Source: Martinezella dioscoreae (lineage in GTDB: Bacteria > Pseudomonadota > Alphaproteobacteria > Rhizobiales > Rhizobiaceae). From it: a stretch of 64,000 nucleotides of DNA. The translations under genes and the position numbers were made by a program. Of this stretch, positions 42,613-51,261 are shown in pieces (positions within the stretch are counted from its first letter, which is position 1; every line of letters begins with the position of its first letter). The stretch spans positions 1 through 64,000 of the forward strand of contig NZ_BLAJ01000006.1 in assembly GCF_009176305.1 (NCBI RefSeq). Direction: 5' to 3'. The notes beneath the pieces were generated by a model. The model was given only the letters and a program-made list of their open reading frames with translations, was not told where the DNA came from and ran no database searches.

Positions 42613-43662
42613 TCAAGCGAAACAAAGCGCATCGTTTGAAAAACGAAAGCGCGGAACCGATTCTGGGCCATCATAGACGGTGCATTCCACCTTGTCCGCC
42701 CCGATGGCAAAGTGTGCGGTCGCCAGCGTGTTCTCGTTATCGGGATCGTCTGGTTGCGTGCGATAGATGGGCAACGCCTCCTCGTTCGTGTCGCGCAGAA
42801 TGGCAAGGGGTTCGACGCCCGCTTCACCGGCCAATGCGATCATCGCATCCCCGCGTCGTTGTCGTGACTGGGAGGAAGCCGTCACCACCTGTTCTTCCTT
42901 CCCCATTCGGTCGTGGATCAGATGGTTGGCATGGCTGGAGGGCGCCATCAGCCGCACAACCGATACATCCTCGTGGGTGAATTCGACGCTGAAAATGTCC
43001 TTTGCGCCAGGGGAGGCAAGGGTAAGGTGGAAGGCGCCCGATCTCGGCATGGCCCGCAGCAAATCGATAGCTTCTTCCGGAGACGCACAGTCGAGCAGCG
43101 CCCGTGTCAAGACCATGCGGGGCAGTCCGTCACCGCTCCGTCGCGAACGGATATTGTTGACGGTCACTACGAGACCAGCATCGTTGATCGCGAATGTGTG
43201 GCCGGGAATGGAGGCGGGATAGACGAAAGCCGAGAAAGTGTGACCCTGCTTGGGCCGCACCGTGGCCATCGCGCATCCGGCGCGCAAGCCCGGGTCCCCA
43301 TCCTCGTTATGGGCGACAACCGGTTGAATGCCCGGGAGCTGCACGGTCGTACAGCCGTCCGGACTCATCGTCCAGATATCGCCTCGGCAGTTCCAGGCGA
43401 AGACCTTCTCAAACGGAAGATCGAGCCCTTCGGCAAGGCCATGCAGCTCCTCCAGGTGTTGTGGGTAGTGCTTTTCGGTCAAGGACAGCGCTGTGCGCAC
43501 ACGGTCGCTATCGCAAAAGGAGCTTACGACCGCCCAGGCGTGCGTGCGAACGAGATGATGATGCGCGGCGGCAGCGCCCTGGCGACCGAGCGCCTTGCCA
43601 ATGCCATGGCTGTCACCTTCCATGGTGATTGATGTAAGCTGATTGGAAATATTAATGGACAT
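42613..43662 (-). CDS. C45-family Ntn-hydrolase (acyl-CoA:6-APA acyltransferase-like)
   Basis: Predicted autoprocessing Ntn-hydrolase of 349 residues, related to isopenicillin N acyltransferase and amide hydrolases. After an N-terminal segment (MEGDSHGIGKALGR) the processing site is DGCTTVQ with Cys104 as the expected nucleophile after self-cleavage, followed by VVAHNEDGDPG, the conserved Asn-Glu-Asp loop. Bacterial members cleave or transfer acyl groups on amides. I start at ATG 43662, which overlaps the ATPase gene by 11 bases; there is no strong ribosome site. Encoded in an amino acid importer operon, it may hydrolyse N-acyl amino acids or peptides, which is inference. Confidence 0.85.
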   Translation of the reverse strand: MSINISNQLTSITMEGDSHGIGKALGRQGAAAAHHHLVRTHAWAVVSSFCDSDRVRTALSLTEKHYPQHLEELHGLAEGLDLPFEKVFAWNCRGDIWTMSPDGCTTVQLPGIQPVVAHNEDGDPGLRAGCAMATVRPKQGHTFSAFVYPASIPGHTFAINDAGLVVTVNNIRSRRSGDGLPRMVLTRALLDCASPEEAIDLLRAMPRSGAFHLTLASPGAKDIFSVEFTHEDVSVVRLMAPSSHANHLIHDRMGKEEQVVTASSQSRQRRGDAMIALAGEAGVEPLAILRDTNEEALPIYRTQPDDPDNENTLATAHFAIGADKVECTVYDGPESVPRFRFSNDALCFA

Positions 43663-44380
43663 GCTGGAGGAACTCACGAAGGCGGGGATTTTCGGGATTA
43701 TCGAGAAGAGCAGCCGGGTTGCCGTCAACAGTGATCTTGCCGCCCTCCATGAAAATCAACCGCGTTCCCACCTGCCGCGCAAAGGCGATCTCGTGGGTGA
43801 CGACGACCATCGTCATGCCCTCTTCGGCGAGTGACTGCATCACTTTGAGCACTTCCTGTCGCAATTCAGGATCGAGGGCCGAGGTCGGCTCATCGAACAA
43901 CATGAGCTTCGGTTTGACCGCGAGCGCACGAGCAATGGCGACGCGCTGTTGCTGTCCACCGGACAATTCCGAGGGGTAGTGGTGGCCCCGCTCCGCCAGC
44001 CCCACCTTCGCGAGCAGTGTTTTGGCTTGTTCCGTCGCTTCGGCTTTGCTGAGGCTGCGGACGCGGCGAGGGCCGAAGGCAACGTTTTCCAGTGCCGTCA
44101 TCTGCGGGAAGAGATTGAATTGCTGGAACACCATGCCCGCTTCCTGGCGGATGAGGCGCACGCGCGAGCGTCCCTCGCGCACGCTGATATTATCGACGAC
44201 GAGATCACCGCCATCGATTTCCTCCAGCGCATTGATGCAGCGCAAAAGGGTGGATTTGCCTGAGCCGGACGGACCGATCAGCACCACGACCTCGCCAGCC
44301 TCGATGTTGAGATTGACATCCTTGAGCACCGTGATTGGACCGAAGGTCTTGGTGACGTTTCTGAATTCCACGATGCTCAT
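43652..44380 (-). CDS. Polar amino acid ABC importer ATPase
   Basis: ATPase of 242 residues of the GlnQ/HisP class: Walker A GPSGSGKST (about 37-45), the Q-loop GMVFQQFNLFPQMTALENV, the signature LSGGQQQRVAIARAL, Walker B LMLFDEPTSALD and VVVTHEIAFARQVGTR. Start at ATG 44380, overlapping the permease stop by four bases; the longer frame is a shadow of the permease gene. It belongs to the three-gene importer that opens this operon. Confidence 0.92.
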   Translation of the reverse strand: MSIVEFRNVTKTFGPITVLKDVNLNIEAGEVVVLIGPSGSGKSTLLRCINALEEIDGGDLVVDNISVREGRSRVRLIRQEAGMVFQQFNLFPQMTALENVAFGPRRVRSLSKAEATEQAKTLLAKVGLAERGHHYPSELSGGQQQRVAIARALAVKPKLMLFDEPTSALDPELRQEVLKVMQSLAEEGMTMVVVTHEIAFARQVGTRLIFMEGGKITVDGNPAALLDNPENPRLREFLQHVH

Positions 44381-45033
44381 AGGATGCGCATCCTCTTTTC
44401 GGTGAAGCGGAGGGCGAAAGTCAGGACGCCGGTCAGGATGAGGTAAAGGATGGCAACTGCGGTCCAGATCTCCACGGCACGGAAATTGGCCGCCATGATC
44501 TCCTGTCCCTGCCGCGTCAATTCGCCGACACCGATGACGATGAAAAGCGACGTGTCCTTCAGGCTGACGATGAATTGATTGCCGAGCGGCGGGATCATGC
44601 GGCGAAAGGCGATCGGCCCGACGACATAGGCCAGCACCTTCCACATCGGCAGGCCGAGCGCGAGGCCTGCTTCCTGGAGGCCTTTGCTGACGGAAAGCAG
44701 GGTGCCGCGAACGATTTCCGCTATGTAGGCGCCCGCATTGACGATGATCGCGGTGATGGCGGCCGTCATGGGATTCACGCGGATATCGGCCAGCATCGGC
44801 AAGGCGAAATAGATGAACATCACCTGCACGACGATGGGCGTGCCGCGAATGATTTCCACATAGACGAAGGCGATGGCGTTGAGCAGCCAGTTGCCATAGG
44901 CGCGCATGAAACCTGCGACGGCGCCGACGGCGATGCCGCCGACAAGACCCGCAAAGGCGATAAGAACGGTCAAGCGCGCGCCGCCGAGAAGGGCGGGCAG
45001 TGCGTCGATGACCACCGACCAGTCGAATTGCAT
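44377..45033 (-). CDS. Polar amino acid ABC importer permease
   Basis: Permease of 218 residues of the HisM/GlnP class with about five helices. The N-terminal LTVLIAFAGLVGGIAVGAVAG and YVEIIRGTPIVVQVMFIY are typical, and the ATPase-contact loop is QEAGLALGLPMWKVLAYVVG, then PIAFRRMIPPLGNQ. Only one permease gene is present, so it probably forms a homodimer. It follows the binding-protein gene after a 59-base gap that contains a strong hairpin. Confidence 0.92.
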   Translation of the reverse strand: MQFDWSVVIDALPALLGGARLTVLIAFAGLVGGIAVGAVAGFMRAYGNWLLNAIAFVYVEIIRGTPIVVQVMFIYFALPMLADIRVNPMTAAITAIIVNAGAYIAEIVRGTLLSVSKGLQEAGLALGLPMWKVLAYVVGPIAFRRMIPPLGNQFIVSLKDTSLFIVIGVGELTRQGQEIMAANFRAVEIWTAVAILYLILTGVLTFALRFTEKRMRIL

Positions 45034-45051
45034 TGGAATACTCCCGTGAAC

Positions 45052-45076
45052 TGCGCGTCGGAGGAACCGACGCGCA
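45052..45076 (-). other. Strong stem-loop between binding-protein and permease genes
   Basis: TGCGCGTCGG (45052-45061) and CCGACGCGCA (45067-45076) form a perfect 10-bp GC-rich stem with a 5-nt loop. It lies 16 bases after the binding-protein stop and 18 bases before the permease start, where it could protect the upstream mRNA and reduce readthrough into the membrane-protein genes. No U-run follows. Confidence 0.6.
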
Positions 45077-45092
45077 TGAGGCTACCGGGCGA

Positions 45093-45836
45093 TCAGAGCT
45101 TCGGCTCAGCGCCGAACCACTTCTTGTAGATGGCCGTGTAGGTGCCGTCCTTCTTGAGCTTGGCAAGCGAGGCGTTTACCTTGGTGACGAGATCGCTGCC
45201 CTTCGGAAAGGCGATGCCATATTGCTGCGCCATCATCTGCTCGCCCACGGCCTTTACCTTTCCGCCGCCGGCGGTTTTGATGTAATAGAGCACGTTCGGC
45301 GTATCGTGCATGGCGGCGTCCACTCGACCGGTCTGAAGTTCCATGTAGGCGTTGTCGACATTGGGGAACTGGCGCAGTTCCGTGTCCTTGAAGTTCGCCT
45401 TGGCGTAGTCGGCGGCAGAGGTGCCGGTCTTGATTGCGAGCGTCTTGCCTTTCAGGTCGGCTGGGCCGACAATTTTGCTGTCTGCAGGTACCATCAGCAG
45501 GAAACCGCTATCGTAATAGCCGTCGGAGAAATCGATGACCTTCTTGCGCTCGTCCTTGATGGTGATGCCGGCGAGGCCAACATCGACCTGCTTGGTCTGG
45601 AGTGCAGGGATGATACCGTTGAAGTCCATCGGCTGAAGCGTGTAGGTCACGCCGATATCCTTGGCGACCGCATCCCACAGGTCGATATCGAAGCCTACAT
45701 ATTTGTCGCCTTGTTTGAATTCGAACGGCACGAAGGCGGTATCGGTGGCCACGACGAGGTCTTTCGCCTGAGCGGCACCGAAGGATATGGCGGCTGCAAC
45801 CGCGCCGATCAGCAGATGACGAATGCGCATTTTCAT
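45093..45836 (-). CDS. Periplasmic polar amino acid-binding protein
   Basis: Secreted binding protein of 247 residues of the GlnH/HisJ class. The signal peptide IRHLLIGAVAAAISFGAAQA ends at AQA. The mature part has VVATDTAFVPFEFKQGDKYV, GFDIDLWDAVAKDIG, VDVGLAGITIKDERKKVIDF and the typical domain-hinge segments. It is promoter-proximal in the operon with permease, ATPase, C45 hydrolase and RpiR genes. AAGGGG lies about 10 bases before the ATG. The ligand is probably a polar amino acid or a derivative; I cannot say which. Confidence 0.92.
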   Translation of the reverse strand: MKMRIRHLLIGAVAAAISFGAAQAKDLVVATDTAFVPFEFKQGDKYVGFDIDLWDAVAKDIGVTYTLQPMDFNGIIPALQTKQVDVGLAGITIKDERKKVIDFSDGYYDSGFLLMVPADSKIVGPADLKGKTLAIKTGTSAADYAKANFKDTELRQFPNVDNAYMELQTGRVDAAMHDTPNVLYYIKTAGGGKVKAVGEQMMAQQYGIAFPKGSDLVTKVNASLAKLKKDGTYTAIYKKWFGAEPKL

Positions 45837-46254
45837 GGAGACGTTCCCCTTTGTTGACGCGTCCGAAGTTTGCTCTTCGACGCTGTACGCAAATGTAGAA
45901 CGCTTTATTGATCTTGTCGCATTGAAAATTTGCGTGGCGATTTCGCGTGGAAATCAGCCTCTGCCCCAATTTTGTGCCTTCGTCGTACCCATCACCTCCG
46001 TAGGTAGACAAAGATCATGGCGAAAAAACCATATGGCAGAATGACTTAGGATGCACGGGAAGCACGTGCGGACGAACCCTCGTCAAGCCGATTGATTAAA
46101 CACGATGCGATCTGCTGAAATATGAAACACATGAACCGCACGATGCAAAATCGCAACATCTGTTTCAAAACTCAAGAAAAGCTCAATTGTCCCTGATGTT
46201 TCGGAAGGGTTTCGGGGGGCTTGGCTCCCAGCCCGCCGAGGGCGAACAGCCTTG
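45837..46254. other. Upstream region of the amino acid importer operon
   Basis: This gap of about 420 bases has no gene that I can support. Its left half must carry the minus-strand promoter of the importer operon (an AT-rich stretch around 45890-45940), and its right half is the 3' flank of the broken FMN reductase. No clear hairpin or operator was found. Confidence 0.5.
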
Positions 46255-46693
46255 CTATGACCGGTTTCGCTGTCCTGCAGCGCGAGGCATGAAAAATCCA
46301 AATAATGGGCGCAACTGGTGCTCCGCCATCAGCGCGTGACGATCGCCGCCGCCAGTTGCCGTGATGAGGATCGGTTTCGACTTGAGCTCATGGGGGGCGA
46401 TGAGATCGATCAGATGCTTGAACAGGCCAGGATATGTACCCTTATAGGTTGGAGCACCGACGATCAAAATATCGGCGTCGACAATCTCCTCGATGACATG
46501 CTGTGCCTTGTCATCGAGTTCTTTGCGCCAGAAGAGAAGTACCGAGCGATGGCCCGACATCAATCATGTCGTAAGTCACCCTATCAAAGCCGTAGCGATC
46601 GCTTGCGCGTCCGGCGACATGCTGCACGAGCGCTGTGGTTTTGGAAGGCCGACTAAAGCTTCCAGATATCGCGGCGATCCTAGGGGTTCCCAT
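46255..46693 (-). pseudogene. NADPH-dependent FMN reductase (SsuE/MsuE-like), frameshifted and truncated
   Basis: The start (RIAAISGSFSRPSKTTALVQ, then YDMIDVGPSLG) is the flavodoxin-like FMN reductase that supplies FMNH2 to alkanesulfonate monooxygenases. Near 46535 the frame changes by one base: the family continues as WRKELDDKAQHVIEEIVDAD, then ILIVGAPTYKGTYPGLFKHL and HQLRPLFGFFM, and then leaves it (PRAAGQRNRS) and stops early. Normal relatives are about 180-195 residues; the joined pieces make about 145. It follows the ketopantoate-reductase-like gene with a 14-base overlap and is the last gene of the sulfur operon. A sequencing error could explain the shift but not the lost C-terminus. 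Confidence 0.8.
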
Positions 46694-47726
46694 ATCTTTC
46701 CTTTCTGTCGGTTTGCGGGGCCGCAGGCCCGCTCAGTGCTGCCCTTTCGGTAATGACGAGATAGAATTCGCCAATATCTCGCGTGCCTGGGGAATGGCCA
46801 TCGATCGCAAGCCTCGCTGCTGCCCGCTGGAAGGCTGCGTTGATAGGTGCTGCGACGCCGTGAATTCTTCCTAGCCGGACGATTTCGCCGTTCAGATAAT
46901 CGACCTCGCTTGAGGTGCCGCGGGTGAAGCTTTGCCAGGTCGATTGCTGGCCGGGCTTGATGCCGCTCTCTGGCGCGACGCGCCAGGACGAGATGTCGAT
47001 CGTCCACTCCGAGGGGGCTGCCGGATCGTAACCGGCAGCAATGAGAACGGCGCGTGCCTCTTGGGCCAACCTGGCTGCGGCCTCTGAGCGAAGCTCGGGA
47101 GAACCTGCGAAAAGCTCGACCGCATTGGTAACGTTATGTTCGAGCTTGGCTGCCTTCCATCGCCGGATGTCGGGGCGTGCTTCGGCGAGGTAGCCCGCCT
47201 TTGCAAGATCGGCGACGATCGACACGGCCGTGTCGTCGAGCCCTTCGGGATAGCGGCCAAGGGCGACGATGCCGACATTTGGCTCGCCTCCGACGACGAC
47301 CTCGCCGGTGACGGTGTAGCACGCCGGAATGCGGATACTGGCCGCATAGACACGATCGAAGCGCCGCAGCGCGATATCTTCCGCGGCGAGCCCGTTTTGC
47401 AATGTTACGAGAGGCAGTTCCGATGCAGAGCCTTTACCCTCGACCTGCCGCCAGGCCCAGAATTTCGTGGCCGACTCGACATCCTGTGCCTTGACCGCAA
47501 GGACAAGAATATCACCCGGGCGAAGCGTTGGCGGCGAAGCTGTGTCGGCGGTCTTGAGCCGGAGCACACTGTGTGCGCCCGCCCGTCGATACGAGAGACC
47601 GTGAGCGGCGATATGGGCAATCTGGGCGCCGCGTCCAACGAGCACATAGGGAATGCCATGCGTTTCGAACTCGGCAGCAAGGCTCGCGCCGACCGCGCCG
47701 GCACCGATGATGATGTAGCGTGTCAT
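46680..47726 (-). CDS. Ketopantoate reductase-like (ApbA/PanE family) oxidoreductase
   Basis: NADP-dependent reductase-like protein of 348 residues. The N-terminal Rossmann motif is IIIGAGAVGASLAAEFETHG, the substrate-side VTLQNGLAAEDIA follows near 107-120, and the conserved Lys-x3-Asn-x2-Asn is seen in KLEHNVTN (Lys194, Asn198, Asn201). It is longer than E. coli PanE (303). Its place between an SfnB-type flavoprotein and an FMN reductase argues for a role in sulfur-compound catabolism rather than in pantothenate synthesis. Start at ATG 47726, two bases before the preceding gene's end. Confidence 0.85.
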   Translation of the reverse strand: MTRYIIIGAGAVGASLAAEFETHGIPYVLVGRGAQIAHIAAHGLSYRRAGAHSVLRLKTADTASPPTLRPGDILVLAVKAQDVESATKFWAWRQVEGKGSASELPLVTLQNGLAAEDIALRRFDRVYAASIRIPACYTVTGEVVVGGEPNVGIVALGRYPEGLDDTAVSIVADLAKAGYLAEARPDIRRWKAAKLEHNVTNAVELFAGSPELRSEAAARLAQEARAVLIAAGYDPAAPSEWTIDISSWRVAPESGIKPGQQSTWQSFTRGTSSEVDYLNGEIVRLGRIHGVAAPINAAFQRAAARLAIDGHSPGTRDIGEFYLVITERAALSGPAAPQTDRKERYGNP

Positions 47727-47728
47727 GA

Positions 47729-48928
47729 TCAGGCCGTCTTCAATACGGTGAGACTGGCCGGAGGCGCCAATGGCGCGTCCCTTTCGCTCTTCCAACGTTC
47801 GAAGGCGGCGCGCCCGAGAATGGAAATGGATGTGTCTTCCTGCGGCGCATGGACGAGCACCGACTGAATGTCCCGGAAATGGCGTTCCAGTCCCAGTTCG
47901 TTCCCGAGGCCGGGATTACCAATGCCGCGCACGGCGATCTGTACCGCGTCGCGCAGCTGCCGGCCCGCAAGCAGCCGGGCCCGTATGTGCTTTTCGGCCT
48001 CGGCTTGCTTGTCCTTCAGGGCATCGAAAATGATCTGCCGGGCGCCGGAGACGAGGAGGTCGATTTCACCGGAAAGCGTCACGAAGCGTTCGGTACGAGC
48101 GATCGGATGGCCGAGGTTTGTTGGAACACGCTCGTGGGCAAAACGGATGAACGCCTCCTGTGCCGCTTCGGCCACCCCCAGATAGAGCGCGGTCAGCGCC
48201 AACGTGATTGCTGCGTGGGCACGGTTGTCCTGCTGGGCAACGGATGGATCGACGAGATCGATGACATTTTCCAGCGGGATTTCCACATCGGTATATTCGA
48301 CATCGTGAGAGCCGGAGGCACGCATGCCAAGGCTGTTCCAGTTCTCGATCACGCGAATGCCCGGAAGCTTGTTCGGAACGACGAATGTTCCCACCTGGGC
48401 GGGTGTTTCATCGGTGTGTGCCCAGACCAGGAAATGGGTCAGTCCGTGCGCGCCGGTGACGAAGCGCTTGCGGCCGGTGATCGACCAGCCGGTGGCGGTA
48501 CGGCGAGCGACCGTCGCCGGCAGGCCGCCACGGGCGGGTGAGCCGAGCTCGGGCTCGACACGCGCCGCGTTGAGAAGCAGCGGACGCTGCTTGGCCTGCG
48601 CGAGCAGGCTCGTATAGAGATCCTCCGGCCAATGGCTTTTTGTTGCCTGGCCGAGATGGCTAAAGATCGTCATTGCGCTGATGAGCGCGACCGACGGATC
48701 ACCCCGCCCGAGCGCCGCAAGGATCGTCGCGACCTCGTATAGGGTTGCGCCGGCGCCACCATATCTCTCCGCGACGGTGCTTTCGAGCAGGCCGCTTTGA
48801 TGAACCGCGCGGATACCGACCCATGGGAAGTCCCCGGTCCGGTCCGCCTCCGGGGCAGCGTCCGCAAGAGCACGCGTTGTCGCCTTCAGCAGGCCTGGAT
48901 CGAAAGGCGTGTCATGGGCGATCATCAA
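47729..48928 (-). CDS. Acyl-CoA dehydrogenase-fold flavoprotein, SfnB/DszC-like
   Basis: Flavoprotein of 399 residues with the acyl-CoA dehydrogenase fold: SGLLESTVAERYGGAGATLY at the N-terminal domain, WSITGRKRFVTGAHGLTHFL in the middle domain, and a C-terminal helical domain. The arrangement (no CoA catalytic Glu that I can identify, next to LLM monooxygenases) fits the SfnB/DszC group of FMNH2-dependent monooxygenases that act on sulfones and related compounds. It overlaps the SsuD-type gene by four bases and is followed by the reductase gene two bases on. Confidence 0.87.
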   Translation of the reverse strand: MMIAHDTPFDPGLLKATTRALADAAPEADRTGDFPWVGIRAVHQSGLLESTVAERYGGAGATLYEVATILAALGRGDPSVALISAMTIFSHLGQATKSHWPEDLYTSLLAQAKQRPLLLNAARVEPELGSPARGGLPATVARRTATGWSITGRKRFVTGAHGLTHFLVWAHTDETPAQVGTFVVPNKLPGIRVIENWNSLGMRASGSHDVEYTDVEIPLENVIDLVDPSVAQQDNRAHAAITLALTALYLGVAEAAQEAFIRFAHERVPTNLGHPIARTERFVTLSGEIDLLVSGARQIIFDALKDKQAEAEKHIRARLLAGRQLRDAVQIAVRGIGNPGLGNELGLERHFRDIQSVLVHAPQEDTSISILGRAAFERWKSERDAPLAPPASLTVLKTA

Positions 48929-50028
48929 GCCGCGGCCTTTTTCTTTGCGTCTTCCCGTTCGCGTATGCCCTCACGCACCAGCGGCAGGATGTGGCGGCCG
49001 TAGTCGACGGCGTCGTTGAAGTTGTCGTAGCCGCGGATAGAGATCAGGTCGGCGCCGAGATCGATATAGTCGAGGATCGAATCGGCGATCGTGCGCGGCG
49101 ATCCGACAAGCGCGGTAGTTGCCCCGGAGGCATTGGTCGCAGTAACCGTCGGATACCATAGGGCGCGATCATGGACGTCGCCGCGTGCGGCAATGTCGAG
49201 AAGCCGCTGCGATCCGACATTGGCGGGGCGAGGGGCGGTGGGCGGCGCGCGATGAAGGCCCTTTTCCCGGTTTTCCTTAAGGCGATCGAGGACCCGGTGA
49301 GCTTTTTCCCAAGCCAGTTCGTCGGTCTCCGCGACGATCGGACGGAAGGTCACCCAGATTCGAGGCCGGTCGGTCCTACCGGCCTTTGCCGCCTCGGCAT
49401 AGATCCGCTCGATCTGCTGCTTGGTTTCCGCCAGAGGCTCGCCCCACAGTCCGAAGATGTCGCAGAGAGAGCCGCCAATGCGGTAGGCGGCGTCCGATGA
49501 TCCGCCGAGCGAGATCGGGATCAGTCCGTGCGTCGGGCGAACGGCACTGCGGAATTGCTTGAATTGGTAGTATTTGCCGTCGAAATCAAAGGGCTCCGTT
49601 GAGCTCCATGCAAGCCGCAGGATACGGATATATTCCTCCTGCCGCTCGTAGCGCTGCTCCTTGTCGAGGAAGTCGCCCTCGCGCGCCTGTTCCTCGTCGC
49701 TGCCGCCGGCTATGAAGTGGACGACCACGCGCCCGCCGCTCAACTGGTCAAGTGTGGCAAGCGATTTGGCCGCGACCGTCGGATAGATGGTATTAGGCCT
49801 GAGCGCGACGATGATCTTGATGTTCTTCGTATGCGCAAGGACGGTGGCGCCAATGGTGAATGGGTCGAAGGAGGAGGACGAGTAGGGGATCAGCGTATAG
49901 TTGAAGCCGTAGTCATCGAGCGCGCGTGCATAGCGCTCGAGATAGCTGGGATCCACCGGAGCGTCCGGGATGGGATTGAGATCGTTCGAGGCGTTGGGAA
50001 AGCTAACGCTGATGAATTCCGCGGACAT
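48925..50028 (-). CDS. LLM flavin-dependent alkanesulfonate monooxygenase (SsuD-like)
   Basis: Luciferase-like monooxygenase of 367 residues, close to SsuD and its relatives, which use FMNH2 and oxygen to release sulfite from alkanesulfonates. Visible motifs are DYGFNYTLIPYSSSSFDPFT, TIYPTVAAKSLATLDQLSGG and VVHFIAGGSDEEQAREGDFL, with GLIPISLGGSSDAAYRIGG near 170. It is the first gene of the sulfur operon's promoter-distal half: 141 bases separate it from the second LLM gene, and this gap holds a 40-bp motif repeated upstream of the peptide-type importer. The reductase it would need is broken in this window. Confidence 0.9.
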   Translation of the reverse strand: MSAEFISVSFPNASNDLNPIPDAPVDPSYLERYARALDDYGFNYTLIPYSSSSFDPFTIGATVLAHTKNIKIIVALRPNTIYPTVAAKSLATLDQLSGGRVVVHFIAGGSDEEQAREGDFLDKEQRYERQEEYIRILRLAWSSTEPFDFDGKYYQFKQFRSAVRPTHGLIPISLGGSSDAAYRIGGSLCDIFGLWGEPLAETKQQIERIYAEAAKAGRTDRPRIWVTFRPIVAETDELAWEKAHRVLDRLKENREKGLHRAPPTAPRPANVGSQRLLDIAARGDVHDRALWYPTVTATNASGATTALVGSPRTIADSILDYIDLGADLISIRGYDNFNDAVDYGRHILPLVREGIREREDAKKKAAA

Positions 50029-50089
50029 GGGAGCTCCTCTGATTGTCGAATGTTGGACAAAAGTTAGGCGGCAGCTAAGAAGTAAGGAA

Positions 50090-50129
50090 GACAGGTCTTT
50101 CTATTTCCATTGAAACTATAGAAAATATT
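50090..50129 (-). promoter_or_regulatory. Shared sulfur-locus motif, copy 1
   Basis: A 40-bp stretch upstream of the SsuD-like gene aligns without gaps to 56552-56591 at 28 of 40 positions. The conserved parts on the plus strand are GAC-GGT, TTCT, TTTCCAT, AA, TAGA and AT-TT, in that order. Its near edge is 62 bases from the start codon. It probably contains a promoter and an activator site. Confidence 0.6.
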
Positions 50130-50169
50130 CCCTAATCGCTCCCGCGGAAGATCTGGCCGGGCGGCGGCC

Positions 50170-51261
50170 TTACCAGTCGGGCGACCAACCGAGGCTTGGA
50201 GCGACGGTTTCAGTAAGATCGGTGAGCAGCCGGATGTTCTCGGCAAGGTCGAAGGCAGGCGGCAGAAAGAGGACGACTTCGTCGGCCGCGGCAAGGCCGG
50301 GATCACTGAGCACCGCTTCCATGACCTGGTCCGGCGTGCCGTGGAAGACCGGTGAGATCTGGCTTCCTGGCGGCTGATTGGTCCGCGAGCTCGGCTCAAG
50401 CGCGCCCTTCGGCCGCGATGCCGCAATGCCTTGGGTGCGACGCTCGAGATCATAGGCGGCGTATTTTTCGCGAAGGTCCGGCGTGGTGCCGACCAGGATT
50501 GACGCTGCCACAGCAACAGGCGGCGGCTCGCTTGTCCGTTCCCTCCGCCAGGTGGCTCGGAAAGCCTCGATGCAGCGCGCCTGATAATCTGCGAAGCTCT
50601 CACCTTCGGCGTGATCATGCTGTACGGTTCCCGCTATCAGCCCGATGCCGAGTTCGGCGGCTTGTATCGCCGATCCAAGGCTGGCGGAGCCCTGTCTGAT
50701 GCGCGAGCGAAGGGTCGGACTATGCGGCGTCACCCTCAGTTGGCTGCCCTCCGCGGCACCCTGGCCGGGTCCTGTGATGGTGTGCAGAACTTCGCCTGCG
50801 ATCGCGGAAAGAAAACGGGCCTGACGGCGCTTGGCTTCCGTCCGGGCATCGGTATCGACCGTGCCGAAGACGGCATCGAAGGCGGCGTTGGAGCCGGTCG
50901 AGATCGCCAGTTCCAGCCGGCCGCCGATCAGGAGATCTGTCGTGCCTGCGGCTTCCGCCAGCAGGATGGGGTCCTGATAGCGCATCGGAATGACGGCCGA
51001 ACCGAGGACGATATGGCTGGTGTGTTGGCCGGCTGCGGCAAAGAAGGGGAGCGGTGAGGACAGATAATGGTCGAAATGGCGCTGATAGGCCCAGCCCGAC
51101 TGGTAGCCCAGACGTTCGGCCGCCTTGAAAAGTTCGATGCCCTCCCGCAAGCCGTGGGCAGGCCCGGTCTCGTCGTTGAACGAGACGCGCGTGTTGAAGC
51201 CAAGCCGCTTCTTCGGACGGAATGACGCGGACGGCGCCGCGGCGGGGGCGATGACGGTCAT
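50170..51261 (-). CDS. Second LLM-family flavin-dependent monooxygenase
   Basis: Luciferase-like protein of 363 residues from a different subgroup from the SsuD-like neighbour: RLGFNTRVSFNDETGPAHGL, then GIELFKAAERLGYQSGWAYQ and LLIGGRLELAISTGSNAAF. Similar proteins are often encoded with dipeptide-type ABC importers and are annotated as alkanesulfonate or putative FMN monooxygenases; substrates are unknown. It overlaps the ATPase gene upstream by four bases. With the importer it forms one transcription unit that starts at 56481. Confidence 0.87.
   Translation of the reverse strand: MTVIAPAAAPSASFRPKKRLGFNTRVSFNDETGPAHGLREGIELFKAAERLGYQSGWAYQRHFDHYLSSPLPFFAAAGQHTSHIVLGSAVIPMRYQDPILLAEAAGTTDLLIGGRLELAISTGSNAAFDAVFGTVDTDARTEAKRRQARFLSAIAGEVLHTITGPGQGAAEGSQLRVTPHSPTLRSRIRQGSASLGSAIQAAELGIGLIAGTVQHDHAEGESFADYQARCIEAFRATWRRERTSEPPPVAVAASILVGTTPDLREKYAAYDLERRTQGIAASRPKGALEPSSRTNQPPGSQISPVFHGTPDQVMEAVLSDPGLAAADEVVLFLPPAFDLAENIRLLTDLTETVAPSLGWSPDW

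Noticed and set aside
43652..45166. A 504-residue version of the amino acid importer ATPase
   Set aside because: The first half is Arg/His-rich shadow sequence of the permease gene; the real ATPase starts at 44380.
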